64,000 nt of DNA from assembly GCF_035978755.1 (NCBI RefSeq), contig NZ_CP108414.1, positions 1,674,001 through 1,738,000 on the forward strand. Reading direction: 5' to 3'. This DNA comes from Streptomyces sp. NBC_01298. GTDB taxonomy: Bacteria > Actinomycetota > Actinomycetes > Streptomycetales > Streptomycetaceae. The position numbers and the translations under genes were made by a program. Shown piece by piece: positions 45,045 to 54,965 of the stretch. The notes under the pieces are model-generated. The model was not told where the DNA came from and did no database searches. It saw only the letters and a program-made list of their open reading frames with translations. Numbering within the stretch: position 1 is the stretch's first letter; every line of letters starts with the position of its first letter.

Positions 45045-45133
45045 TCAACAAACTGTTGACGTCGAGTTCATGCCGAAATTAGGCTGTTCCGCATGACGGA
45101 AGACGGATTCCGTCAGCAGTTCCCCGTACGGAA
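45045..45133 (+). promoter_or_regulatory. catalase promoter with TCAACA palindrome and AllR-type boxes
   Basis: TCAACA-AAC-TGTTGA (45045-45059) runs into TTGACG (-35, 45056-45061); TAGGCT (45080-45085) is the -10 at 18 bases. TTCCG-CATGA-CGGAA (45087-45101) follows the -10. A degenerate box TTCCG-TCAGC-AGTTC is centred 21 bp on (45108-45122), and TTCCCCGTACGGAA (45120-45133) runs into the ribosome binding site. Confidence 0.65.
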
Positions 45134-45140
45134 GGTCACC

Positions 45141-46598
45141 ATGTCGAAGCGCACGCTGACGACCGAGTCTGGCGCCCCGGTCGCCGACAACCAGAACTCC
45201 GCTACCGCCGGCGTCGGTGGCCCCCTGCTGATCCAGGACCAGCAGCTCCTGGAGAAGCTCGCCCGCTTCAACCGCGAGCGCATCCCGGAGCGCGTGGTGC
45301 ACGCCCGCGGCAGCGCCGCGTACGGCCACTTCGAGGTGACCGACGACGTCACCGCGTACACCAGCGCCGCGTTCCTGAACACGGTCGGCAAGAAGACCGA
45401 GACCTTCCTGCGGTTCTCCACCGTCGCCGACTCGCTGGGTGGCGCGGACGCCGTCCGCGACCCGCGCGGCTTCGCGCTGAAGTTCTACACCGAAGAGGGC
45501 AACTACGACCTCGTCGGCAACAACACCCCGGTGTTCTTCATCAAGGACCCGATCAAGTTCCCCGACTTCATCCACTCCCAGAAGCGCGACCCCTTCACGG
45601 GCAAGCAGGAAGCGGACAACGTCTGGGACTTCTGGGCGCACGCCCCCGAGGCGACGCACCAGATCACCTGGCTGATGGGTGACCGCGGCATCCCGGCGTC
45701 GTACCGTCACATGAACGGCTACGGCTCCCACACGTACCAGTGGACCAACGCCCAGGGCGAGGCCTTCTTCGTCAAGTACCACTTCAAGACGAACCAGGGC
45801 ATCCGCTGCCTGTCGGGCGAGCAGGCCGCCGAGCTCGTCGGCTCCGACGCCAACTCGCACCAGACCGACCTGCTGCAGGCCATCGAGCGCGGTGTGAACC
45901 CGAGCTGGACCCTGTACGTCCAGGTCATGCCGGCCTCCGAGGCCGCGGACTACCGCTTCAACCCGTTCGACCTCACCAAGGTGTGGCCGCACAGCGACTA
46001 CCCGCTGCAGCGCGTGGGCCGTCTGGTCCTCGACCGCAACCCGGACAACGTCTTCGCCGAGGTCGAGCAGGCCGCGTTCTCCCCGAACAACTTCGTCCCG
46101 GGCATCACCGCCTCGCCGGACAAGATGCTCCAGGGCCGCCTCTTCGCCTACGCCGACGCCCAGCGCTACCGCCTCGGTGTGAACCACACCCTGATCCCGG
46201 TCAACGCTCCGAAGGCCACCAAGGCCGACAACTACGGCCGCGACGGCGTCATGGCGCTGCGCAACGGCTCGCGCCACGACAAGAACTACGAGCCCAACTC
46301 GCACCAGGGTCCGGCCGAGACCGGTCTGGCGCTGGGCGCCCCGAAGGCCGTCTCCGGCTACACGGGCACCCACGAGGCTCCTGCCCACACCAAGGACGAC
46401 GACTTCTTCCAGGCCGGTGAGCTCTACCGCCTGATGTCGGAGGCCGAGAAGCAGCGTCTGGTGGCGACCATCGCCGGCGGCCTGTCTCAGGTCACCCTCG
46501 AGGACGTCATCGAGAAGAACCTGGCTCACTTCCACGCCGCGGACGCCGACTACGGCAAGCGCGTCGAGGAGGCCGTCCGCGCCCTGCGCGACGCCTGA
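45141..46598 (+). CDS. katA: monofunctional heme catalase (clade 3 type)
   Basis: Breaks down H2O2, here most likely that made by uricase. The 485-residue small-subunit catalase keeps the catalytic His54 in VVHARGSAAYG, Asn in VGNNTPVFFIKDP and the proximal heme ligand Tyr337 in RLFAYADAQRYRLG. ATG 45141 is chosen as GGAAGG lies five bases before it; the frame is open upstream to 45093 but that stretch carries the operators. It is read from its own promoter with both purine-regulon motifs. Confidence 0.95.
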   Translation: MSKRTLTTESGAPVADNQNSATAGVGGPLLIQDQQLLEKLARFNRERIPERVVHARGSAAYGHFEVTDDVTAYTSAAFLNTVGKKTETFLRFSTVADSLGGADAVRDPRGFALKFYTEEGNYDLVGNNTPVFFIKDPIKFPDFIHSQKRDPFTGKQEADNVWDFWAHAPEATHQITWLMGDRGIPASYRHMNGYGSHTYQWTNAQGEAFFVKYHFKTNQGIRCLSGEQAAELVGSDANSHQTDLLQAIERGVNPSWTLYVQVMPASEAADYRFNPFDLTKVWPHSDYPLQRVGRLVLDRNPDNVFAEVEQAAFSPNNFVPGITASPDKMLQGRLFAYADAQRYRLGVNHTLIPVNAPKATKADNYGRDGVMALRNGSRHDKNYEPNSHQGPAETGLALGAPKAVSGYTGTHEAPAHTKDDDFFQAGELYRLMSEAEKQRLVATIAGGLSQVTLEDVIEKNLAHFHAADADYGKRVEEAVRALRDA

Positions 46599-46612
46599 GC
46601 CCACAAGCTGCG

Positions 46613-46642
46613 CCGGGATTCTGACGGGAGGTCAGGATCCGG
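46613..46642 (+). terminator. hairpin after catalase
   Basis: CCGGGATTCTGAC pairs with GTCAGGATCCGG with one bulged G and one mismatch, 15 bases after the katA stop. Confidence 0.5.
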
Positions 46643-47069
46643 GTGCTGAGCCCACACCGCGGACCCGGATGAGGGGTGGTACGCGGTGAGGGCAGGACGA
46701 GGACCGTGGCGAGCGTGCGAGCCAGTGCGGTGGTAATGGGTTCCGAGGCCCGTCTCTTGACCTGAGGGAGACGAAGCCGGAGTTCTCGTCGCCGTTCGCC
46801 ACGGTCCCAGCCAAATTCACTCCTCTATATACAGGGGCCACGCACAGAGCCCCCTGTATCTGGAGGAGCACCTCCCCCACCCTCTCCGCCCGGCGGTGCG
46901 AACGGCCTCTCCTGGACGCCGTCCTCACACCGCCGCGCGGGCATCGGGCCGGCTGCGCCGGCCTCCGGCCGTCGGGTTCCGCCCGACGCCACCACAACTC
47001 CGCCCGGCGGTGCGAACGTCCTGTCGCGCCAGCCTCGTACCGTCGGGCGGTAACAAGCAGCACACACCC
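46643..47069. repeat. non-coding gap with direct repeat and inverted repeat
   Basis: The 537-base gap between katA and the phosphotransferase gene holds no convincing gene; frames there encode only Arg/Pro/Gly-rich shadows. A 20-base sequence, TCCGCCCGGCGGTGCGAACG, occurs twice (46885-46904 and 46999-47018). ATACAGGGG and CCCCTGTAT form a 9-bp hairpin at 46829-46859, flanked by the only A/T-rich patch (CTATATACA). Confidence 0.6.
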
Positions 47070-47109
47070 AAAGAGCCGAGTCACGGACGGTCCCGTGACT
47101 CGGCTCTTT
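47070..47109. terminator. perfect 17-bp hairpin
   Basis: AAAGAGCCGAGTCACGG pairs with CCGTGACTCGGCTCTTT around a 6-base loop. The A and T runs at the ends make it work in both directions; it lies 26 bases past the stop of the phosphotransferase gene. Confidence 0.92.
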
Positions 47110-47135
47110 GTCGTGCCGGGGGTCCTGGCCCGGTC

Positions 47136-48131
47136 CTACGGAAGCAGGGCCAGGGCCTCCTCGAGGTTGTGCTCGGCGATGCCCTGCATGAACTCCCGGT
47201 CGGGGAAGTCGCCGTCGAGGAGGCGTAGCGGGCCCGCCACCAGGGAGAGGCGCATCGCCAGCTCGTAGAGGGCGAGTCGCCGCGGGTCGAGGCCGGGGCG
47301 GGCCAGGGCCTCGTAGCGCTCCTGGAAGCGGAGCCGGAGGAAGACGTGCTCCCACTCGACGTCGAAGTACATGAGGCCCTCGATGTCGATGAGGACCGCT
47401 TCCCCGTCCTCGGTCACCAGGACGTGGTCGGGGCCCAGTTCCCCGTGGATCAGTCCGTGTTCGGTGCGCGGCGCCACCAGTGCCCGAAGGGTCCGGAGGC
47501 GGTCGTCGAGCCGGCCGCGGGCCGCCGCGATCCTGCTGTCGCGGCCCGCCGCTTCCCCGAGGTCGCGCAGGGCGCGGTCGAGGACCAGCTGCTCGCAGGA
47601 GCCGCCGAGAGCGGTGCCTCCCCGCTCCAGCAGGTCCACCCTGCCGTAGCGGGGGGCCCGGCGGCTCTGCATCAGGTCCAGGGTCCGGGCCAGGTCGGTC
47701 AAGGCCTTCCGCGCGGCCGCCGGGTCGGTGTCGAGGAGCGCTTCCAGCGTGCCGCCGGGGACGTCCTCCACCACCGCCACGTCCGCCGCGTACCGCTGCC
47801 GGCTGCCGTCCGCCAGCAGCAGCCGGGGTACGCGGGCCCCGAGCTCGCGCAGCAGCCGCTGCGCGGCCAGGAAGGGCTCCAGTCCGGAGGCGGGCGCGAA
47901 GGGGTCCGTTCCGTCGGTCCCCTCCCCCGCGGTGGCGCCGGGCCAGAAGTTCTCCTCGTCCGCCCAGCTGTAGACGATCACGCTCGGCGTCCCGGCCCCG
48001 GCGAGCCGGACCCGGTAGACGCCCTTCTTGCTCCCCCCTCGCAGGCGCTGCACGCCGGCGATCCGCCGCGCCCCTCCCAGTGCGTCCCGCACCACTCCCG
48101 ACAGGTCCTCGGCCTCCGCGAATCTGCGCAT
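47136..48131 (-). CDS. aminoglycoside phosphotransferase-fold kinase
   Basis: APH/choline-kinase-fold protein of 331 residues. The catalytic loop is LIHGELGPDHVLV (about 220-232; the usual HxDxxxxN has Gly-Glu-Leu-Gly-Pro-Asp, Asp present, Asn replaced by Val at its place) and the metal-binding Asp is in VLIDIEGLMYFDVEWE (about 243). The N-lobe has VRLAGAGTPSVIVYSWADEENFWPG. Such proteins phosphorylate small molecules; antibiotic resistance should not be assumed. It lies downstream of gcl on the same strand but behind a hairpin. Confidence 0.78.
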   Translation of the reverse strand: MRRFAEAEDLSGVVRDALGGARRIAGVQRLRGGSKKGVYRVRLAGAGTPSVIVYSWADEENFWPGATAGEGTDGTDPFAPASGLEPFLAAQRLLRELGARVPRLLLADGSRQRYAADVAVVEDVPGGTLEALLDTDPAAARKALTDLARTLDLMQSRRAPRYGRVDLLERGGTALGGSCEQLVLDRALRDLGEAAGRDSRIAAARGRLDDRLRTLRALVAPRTEHGLIHGELGPDHVLVTEDGEAVLIDIEGLMYFDVEWEHVFLRLRFQERYEALARPGLDPRRLALYELAMRLSLVAGPLRLLDGDFPDREFMQGIAEHNLEEALALLP

Positions 48132-48215
48132 CGGGCGAATCTATACGGGGCTGCGCCGCGCGGGCGTGCCGTCTGGTGGAACGGGGGCGGGACCTGGGGC
48201 CCGTAGGGGACGCGG

Positions 48216-48255
48216 AACGGCCCCCGTTCCTCCTGGAGGAGGGACGGGGGCCGTT
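48216..48255 (-). terminator. hairpin after gcl
   Basis: AACGGCCCCCGT pairs with ACGGGGGCCGTT, and an inner TCCTCC/GGAGGA stem continues it. Found 27 bases past the gcl stop on the minus strand. Confidence 0.85.
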
Positions 48256-48282
48256 CGGTGGTGCTAGACCAGCCTGGTGGGA

Positions 48283-50073
<1,791 letters not shown>

Positions 50074-50106
50074 CGAGTTCTCCTGCGGGTCTGGCGGGTC
50101 AGGCTT

Positions 50107-50173
50107 TTCCGTAATCCGGAAGTTTTGTTCTGCTATACGGAACAAGCTAAGCGGGGACTCCCCGCAACGTCAA
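50107..50173 (-). promoter_or_regulatory. gcl promoter with paired AllR-type operators
   Basis: On the minus strand TTGACG (50168-50173), 17 bases, TTAGCT (50145-50150). Two bases further TTCTG-CTATA-CGGAA (50128-50142) and then TTCCG-TAATC-CGGAA (50107-50121), given on the plus strand; centres are 21 bp apart. A bound repressor would block transcription start. No TCAACA palindrome is present. Confidence 0.75.
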
Positions 50174-50331
50174 GGCGGTACGGCACCCCGGAACCCACCA
50201 AAAGCGACGTCCTGGGCAGTGAGTTGTACGAAAAACCAGGGCTCGACCGAAAATCGAGGGTCCGCCCACCCCTGCGGTGGCAGGTGGTGGACCATGGGCC
50301 TACGCACAGCGACGAAGGGGGTCCGGTTCTG

Positions 50332-51210
50332 ATGGCGGATGCGGTACCGGTGCGCTGCCCGGCGTGCCTGCGCGAGAACGGCTACGCCGCCCCGGTGTTC
50401 CCCTGCGCCTGCGGTAACCCCGTCGTCCCTCCCCTGGACCTGGCGTCACCGCCCCGGGAGCTGACCCACCGCACGTGGACGGACAGCTGGGTCGCGGTGC
50501 GGTGCGGGGCCTGCGGCCGCGAGGGTGAGTGGCCGCATCCGGAGATGGGGTGCTCCTCCTGCGGGACGGTGGTGCTGGTTCCGGTGCATCCGCTGGAGCC
50601 GGTGGGCGGGACGGCGAGCGGGATGGTGGGCGGGATTCCCTCCGGCGGGGACGTACGGACTTCCCCCCGCGCGGCGAAGACGCCCGGGCCGGCGGCGGGC
50701 CCGCAGCCGGCTTCCCCTGCCCCCTCGGCGCCTCGGGCTTTCCCGGGCGCCCCGGCTTCCCCGGGCGCCCCGGCTTTCCCAGGCGCCCCGGCTTCCCCGG
50801 CCGCCCCGGACCCCGCCGTGCCCCGTCCCGCCTTCCGGCCCCTGACCATCCGGACCGCCCGGGACGCGGTGGTCACCGCGGCCCTGTACCTGCGCTGGCT
50901 CGGGTTCCAGGACGTGCGCCAGCCCGACGGCCGGCCGCTCCCCTCGACGGCGGTGGACCTGCGGGCCCCCGGCCTGGTCGCCCAGGTGGACCCGACCACG
51001 GCGCCGGCCGGGCTGCGGGCGGTGGAGTGCGTCTGGCTGAACGGGCTCACGGCCTGCGCGACCAGCGTCTACTTCTCGCTCGCCGGATATACGCAGGACG
51101 CGCGCGCCCGCGCGGACGACCTCGGGATACCCCTCTTCGTCATGGACCTCACGGGCATGCCCCAGCCGGTCAACGACCCGGCGGAGGACCTCCTCGCCAT
51201 GGGGGCCTAG
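50332..51210 (+). CDS. zinc-ribbon protein with restriction-endonuclease-like C-terminal domain
   Basis: A 292-residue protein of unknown function. Two Cys-rich ribbons occupy the N-terminus: CPACLRENGYAAPVFPCACG (Cys at about 9, 12, 23, 25) and CGACGREGEWPHPEMGCSSC (about 57-76). A low-complexity Pro/Ala/Gly linker of four 18-base repeats follows. The C-terminal 120 residues (ARDAVVTAALYLRWLGFQDV, LVAQVDPTTAPAGLRAVECV, DLGIPLFVMDLTG) resemble an Mrr-type fold with the catalytic QxK changed to QVD, so probably not a nuclease. ATG 50332 has GGGGG upstream. Confidence 0.65.
   Translation: MADAVPVRCPACLRENGYAAPVFPCACGNPVVPPLDLASPPRELTHRTWTDSWVAVRCGACGREGEWPHPEMGCSSCGTVVLVPVHPLEPVGGTASGMVGGIPSGGDVRTSPRAAKTPGPAAGPQPASPAPSAPRAFPGAPASPGAPAFPGAPASPAAPDPAVPRPAFRPLTIRTARDAVVTAALYLRWLGFQDVRQPDGRPLPSTAVDLRAPGLVAQVDPTTAPAGLRAVECVWLNGLTACATSVYFSLAGYTQDARARADDLGIPLFVMDLTGMPQPVNDPAEDLLAMGA
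50736..50807. repeat. 18-bp in-frame tandem repeat, four copies
   Basis: Units GGCTTTCCCGGGCGCCCC, GGCTTCCCCGGGCGCCCC, GGCTTTCCCAGGCGCCCC and GGCTTCCCCGGCCGCCCC encode the (A-F/S-P-G-A-P) linker of the zinc-ribbon protein. Confidence 0.85.
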
Positions 51211-51260
51211 GCTCTGGGGGTATTACGCGTGTTTGCCTGCCGAGTGCCGAGGAGAGCTTG

Positions 51261-51749
<489 letters not shown>

Positions 51750-51769
51750 CACCGCCTGATCACCGAGGG

Positions 51770-51817
51770 CCGAGGGCCGGTACGGGGCTGCGCGCGCAGC
51801 CCCGTACCGGCCCTCGG
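51770..51817. terminator. perfect 22-bp bidirectional hairpin
   Basis: Arms 51770-51791 and 51796-51817 are exactly complementary around a GCGC loop. It lies between the convergent peroxidase and acyl-CoA synthetase genes. Confidence 0.92.
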
Positions 51818-51837
51818 CCGTTCGCGGAGGCCGGGGG

Positions 51838-53406
51838 TCAGTTCACCTGCCGGTCCTGACCCGACCAGTACGGCTCGCGGAGCTTGAACTTCTGGATCTT
51901 GCCGGTGGCCGTGCGCGGGATGGCGTCGCGGAACTCGACCGACGTCGGGGCCTTGTAGCCGGCCAGTCGCTGCTTGCAGTGGGCGATGATGTCCGCCTCA
52001 TGGACGGCCTCTCCATCGGCTCCCCCGGCTCCCCCGGCTCCCTCGACAAGGACCACGAGGGCCTTGATCGTCTCGCCCCACTTCTCGTGCGGCACACCGA
52101 TGACGGCGACCTCCGCGACCGCCGGGTGGCTGAAGATCGCGTCCTCCACCTCGATCGAGGACACGTTCTCGCCGCCGGTGATGATCACGTCCTTCTTCCG
52201 GTCGGAGATCGTCAGATGGCCGTCTTCCTCGTCGACGGTGCCGCCGTCACCCGTGTGGAACCAGCCGTCCCGCAGTGCGGCCGCGGTCTCCTCGGGCTTG
52301 TCCCAGTACCCCTCCAGTACGACGTTCGACCTGGCCAGTACCTCGCCGTCCTCGGACACCTTCAGCTTGACCCCGAGCGCGGGCAGCCCCCCGCGCGCGA
52401 GCTTGTGCGCCCGCTCCCCGGCCGGCAGCTCCGCGTCGGCCGGTCGGATCCGGTTGAAGGTGAGCAGCGGCGAGGTCTCGGTCAGGCCGTAGATCTGCGT
52501 GAACTCCCAGCCCAGCTCCTCGCCCATCCGCTGAATCGTCCGGCTCGGCGGCGGGGCGCCCGCGCAGACGACCCGTACCCGGTCGCGGCCCGGGATCTCG
52601 CCCTCCCAGCTCGCCGCCGCGTCCAGCACGGTGTTCCACACGGCGGGCGCTCCGCACATCAGCGTGACCCCGTGCTCCTCGACCCGGCGCAGGATCTCGG
52701 CGCCGTCGACCTTGCGCAGCACGACCTGCTTGACGCCGAGCCCGGCCATCACGAAGGGCATGCCCCAGCCGTTGCAGTGGAACATCGGGAGCGTGTGCAT
52801 GTAGACGTCACGCTCCCAGACCCGGGTGTGCAGGCCGAAGGTGAGGCCGTTCACCCAGATGTTGCGGTGGGTCAGCTGCACCCCCTTGGGGCGGGCGGTG
52901 GTCCCCGAGGTGTAGTTGATCGTCGCCGTCGCGTCCTCGTCCGGGTGCGACCAGGGGCGCGGCTCCACCCCGAAGCGCATCAGCGCCGCGTCCGTCTCCG
53001 GCCCGAGGACGAAGCGGTGGCGGGCCTTGACGCCCGACAGCGCCTCGTCCAGTTCGGGGTCGACGAGCAGCACGGAGGCCCCGCTCTGCCGGACCACGTA
53101 CTCGACCTCGTCCGGCTTCAGCCGGAAGTTGACCGGTACGCAGACGCGCCCGCTCATCGGCACCGCGAACAGCAGCTCCAGGAGCCGGGCGGAGTTGTGG
53201 CTGACCACCGCCACGCGCTCGCCCTCACCGACCCCCAGCGCGTCGAAGCCCGCCTGCCAGGCCCGTACGCGTTCGCCGAGCCTTCCGTAGGTCGAATCGG
53301 GGACCGGTGGAGCGGGCTGATCCGGCTCGTCCACCACGCCCGGACTGGACGAGAACCCCAGCTCGGCCCGGTCGAGGAAGTCCGTGACGGTCATGGGAAT
53401 CCGCAT
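51838..53406 (-). CDS. AMP-dependent acyl-CoA synthetase
   Basis: Adenylating enzyme of 522 residues that activates a carboxylic acid, probably a medium- or long-chain fatty acid, to its CoA ester. ATP-binding TINYTSGTTARPKGVQLTHR (about 160-180), YGLTETSP (about 300), the TGDGGTVDEEDGHL region (about 390) and the hinge DRKKDVIITGGENVSS (about 405), with the C-terminal Lys in TATGKIQKFKLRE, are intact. ATG 53406 has AGGAG six bases upstream. A 198-base gap follows on its 5' side with nothing else that I can assign. Confidence 0.92.
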   Translation of the reverse strand: MRIPMTVTDFLDRAELGFSSSPGVVDEPDQPAPPVPDSTYGRLGERVRAWQAGFDALGVGEGERVAVVSHNSARLLELLFAVPMSGRVCVPVNFRLKPDEVEYVVRQSGASVLLVDPELDEALSGVKARHRFVLGPETDAALMRFGVEPRPWSHPDEDATATINYTSGTTARPKGVQLTHRNIWVNGLTFGLHTRVWERDVYMHTLPMFHCNGWGMPFVMAGLGVKQVVLRKVDGAEILRRVEEHGVTLMCGAPAVWNTVLDAAASWEGEIPGRDRVRVVCAGAPPPSRTIQRMGEELGWEFTQIYGLTETSPLLTFNRIRPADAELPAGERAHKLARGGLPALGVKLKVSEDGEVLARSNVVLEGYWDKPEETAAALRDGWFHTGDGGTVDEEDGHLTISDRKKDVIITGGENVSSIEVEDAIFSHPAVAEVAVIGVPHEKWGETIKALVVLVEGAGGAGGADGEAVHEADIIAHCKQRLAGYKAPTSVEFRDAIPRTATGKIQKFKLREPYWSGQDRQVN

Positions 53407-53604
53407 TGCTCTCTCCTAGGTCCCTGATCCCGAACAGCTGCCTGGCTGACGCGCCGCCGCCTCCGTCCGTCGGTGGTCGAGCGGCCCGCCACGAACGAGA
53501 ACGATCGCGGGTGATCTCGGTCGTGCCAGGCATCGTGCCGTGTCCGGCGTACGGGCCACCAGAGCGCGGCGGGGCCGGGTGGCCCGGGACCGCCGCGCCG
53601 CGGC

Positions 53605-54822
53605 TCAGCCCCGGATGGACCCGAAGCGGACGGAGCCGCCCGGACGGCCCTCGCCCGCCCCCTCGCCCATCTCCGCGAGAAGCCTCTCCCCCTCGGCCGC
53701 GATCTCCGCTTCGTCGGCCTTGGACACGGCGGAGAACAACTCGACGGTGAGCGTCCCAGCGCCCTTCTCTCCGTCCTTCCCGCCGTCCGTCCCCCCTCCC
53801 TTCCCGCCGTCCGTCCCCCCTCCCTTCCCGCCGTCCAGCTTCCAGAGCCCGGCGAGGAAGCCGTCGAGGAGCAGGGTGCAGTGGGCCTGGTTCCCGGTCC
53901 AGCTGCTCCCCTTCAGCTCGGGCGGGATCACCCGGGACCGGTCGGCGTGGGAGAGGAGCAGGTTGTCGAACTCGGGAAGGAACCGGGGCGGCGCGGGCTG
54001 CCCGGCATCGGGGCGGGGCCCGTCGGGGAGATCGAAGAGTTCGACGCCGTTCTCGTCCTGGAACACCTCCAGGACCGGCCTGAGCCGCTCGAAGGCCTCG
54101 CGCAGCCGGGTGAGCCCGGCCCACGTCTGCATGTCCTTGACGGACGCGGGCCCGAAAGCCCCGAGGTACCGCAGAACGACGTCATCGATCCCGGAATCCT
54201 CCCCGCCAGACCCCCCGCCCTCTCCCACCCACTCGTTCAAGGTGGTGAGACGGACCTGGCCGCTCTTCCCCCAGACCCCGCGCGGGGTGACCTGGACGAG
54301 CGGAAGCCGGCAGCGCGCGGCGACGGACAGCGACTGGGGGTCGGCTCCGGGCCACTCCTTGAGCAGTTCCTCCCGTATCTCCGCCATGGTCCGCGGCTCG
54401 GCCTCCACGAACACCCGGGCGCGCTCGGCCAGCCGGTCCAGGTCCACTCCGACGAGGCCCTTGCGGAAGTAGTTGATCTCCCGGTCGCGGGCCGGCTGGA
54501 CGAGGGGACGCAGGGTGAGCGCGTCGTGCACGGTGTGGGTGTGGATGGTGGACCTCATGGTGACCATCCGGACCACCTCCCGGGACTCCATCAACCCGGC
54601 GAGCTCGGCCGGCCCGAAACCGGCGAGGCGGGCGTGGAGCTGGAAGTAGGGCGGCTTCGCGTTCTGGGCCTGTAGCCCCAGCAGGTGCCGCGTGGCGTCC
54701 TGTGCGGACATCTCTGTCCGGGTGAGGAGCAGCTGACGGGCGAGCGTGGCACGGTTCAGTGCACGGGTGCCGAGTACGGGACGCTTCGTCTTGGAGGCCA
54801 TGACAGCAACGTAGCGGCCCAT
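53605..54822 (-). CDS. HTH_42 winged-helix protein, AlkZ-like DNA glycosylase family
   Basis: Protein of 405 residues in the family of AlkZ and YcaQ, which unhook DNA crosslinks and remove alkylated bases. The active-site motif Gln-x-Gln is visible as LLGLQAQNAKPP (about residues 48-60). Other family landmarks are TMRSTIHTHTVHDALTLRPL (about 90-110), RFLPEFDNLLLSHADRSRVI (about 300) and LDGFLAGLW. AlkZ itself protects the azinomycin producer; most streptomycetes carry several paralogues of unknown substrate. GAGGG lies seven bases before ATG 54822; ATG 54801 is the alternative. A Gly/Lys linker near the end comes from a 24-base repeat. Confidence 0.82.
   Translation of the reverse strand: MGRYVAVMASKTKRPVLGTRALNRATLARQLLLTRTEMSAQDATRHLLGLQAQNAKPPYFQLHARLAGFGPAELAGLMESREVVRMVTMRSTIHTHTVHDALTLRPLVQPARDREINYFRKGLVGVDLDRLAERARVFVEAEPRTMAEIREELLKEWPGADPQSLSVAARCRLPLVQVTPRGVWGKSGQVRLTTLNEWVGEGGGSGGEDSGIDDVVLRYLGAFGPASVKDMQTWAGLTRLREAFERLRPVLEVFQDENGVELFDLPDGPRPDAGQPAPPRFLPEFDNLLLSHADRSRVIPPELKGSSWTGNQAHCTLLLDGFLAGLWKLDGGKGGGTDGGKGGGTDGGKDGEKGAGTLTVELFSAVSKADEAEIAAEGERLLAEMGEGAGEGRPGGSVRFGSIRG
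53777..53836. repeat. 24-bp in-frame tandem repeat, 2.5 copies
   Basis: Unit TTCCCGCCGTCCGTCCCCCC plus TCCC at 53777-53800 and 53801-53824 and a half copy to 53836. On the minus strand it encodes (GGKGGGTD) in the C-terminal part of the AlkZ-like protein. Confidence 0.85.
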
Positions 54823-54965
54823 GCGGACACCCTCTGTCCGCAACTCCGGACCGGTCGCACCCTCGCACACGGACCCGCGTGAACCCCCGGGCCCATTCAC
54901 CCGGATATCCTGCACCTTGCCCACAAACCCTCGTAAACACCCGTTCGACCGGGAGCTGACCTGCG

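Noticed and set aside
46632..47355. Minus-strand frames in the gap after katA
   Set aside because: Contain short repeated RTFAPPGG-like peptides made by the 20-base DNA repeat; no start signal and no protein-like composition.
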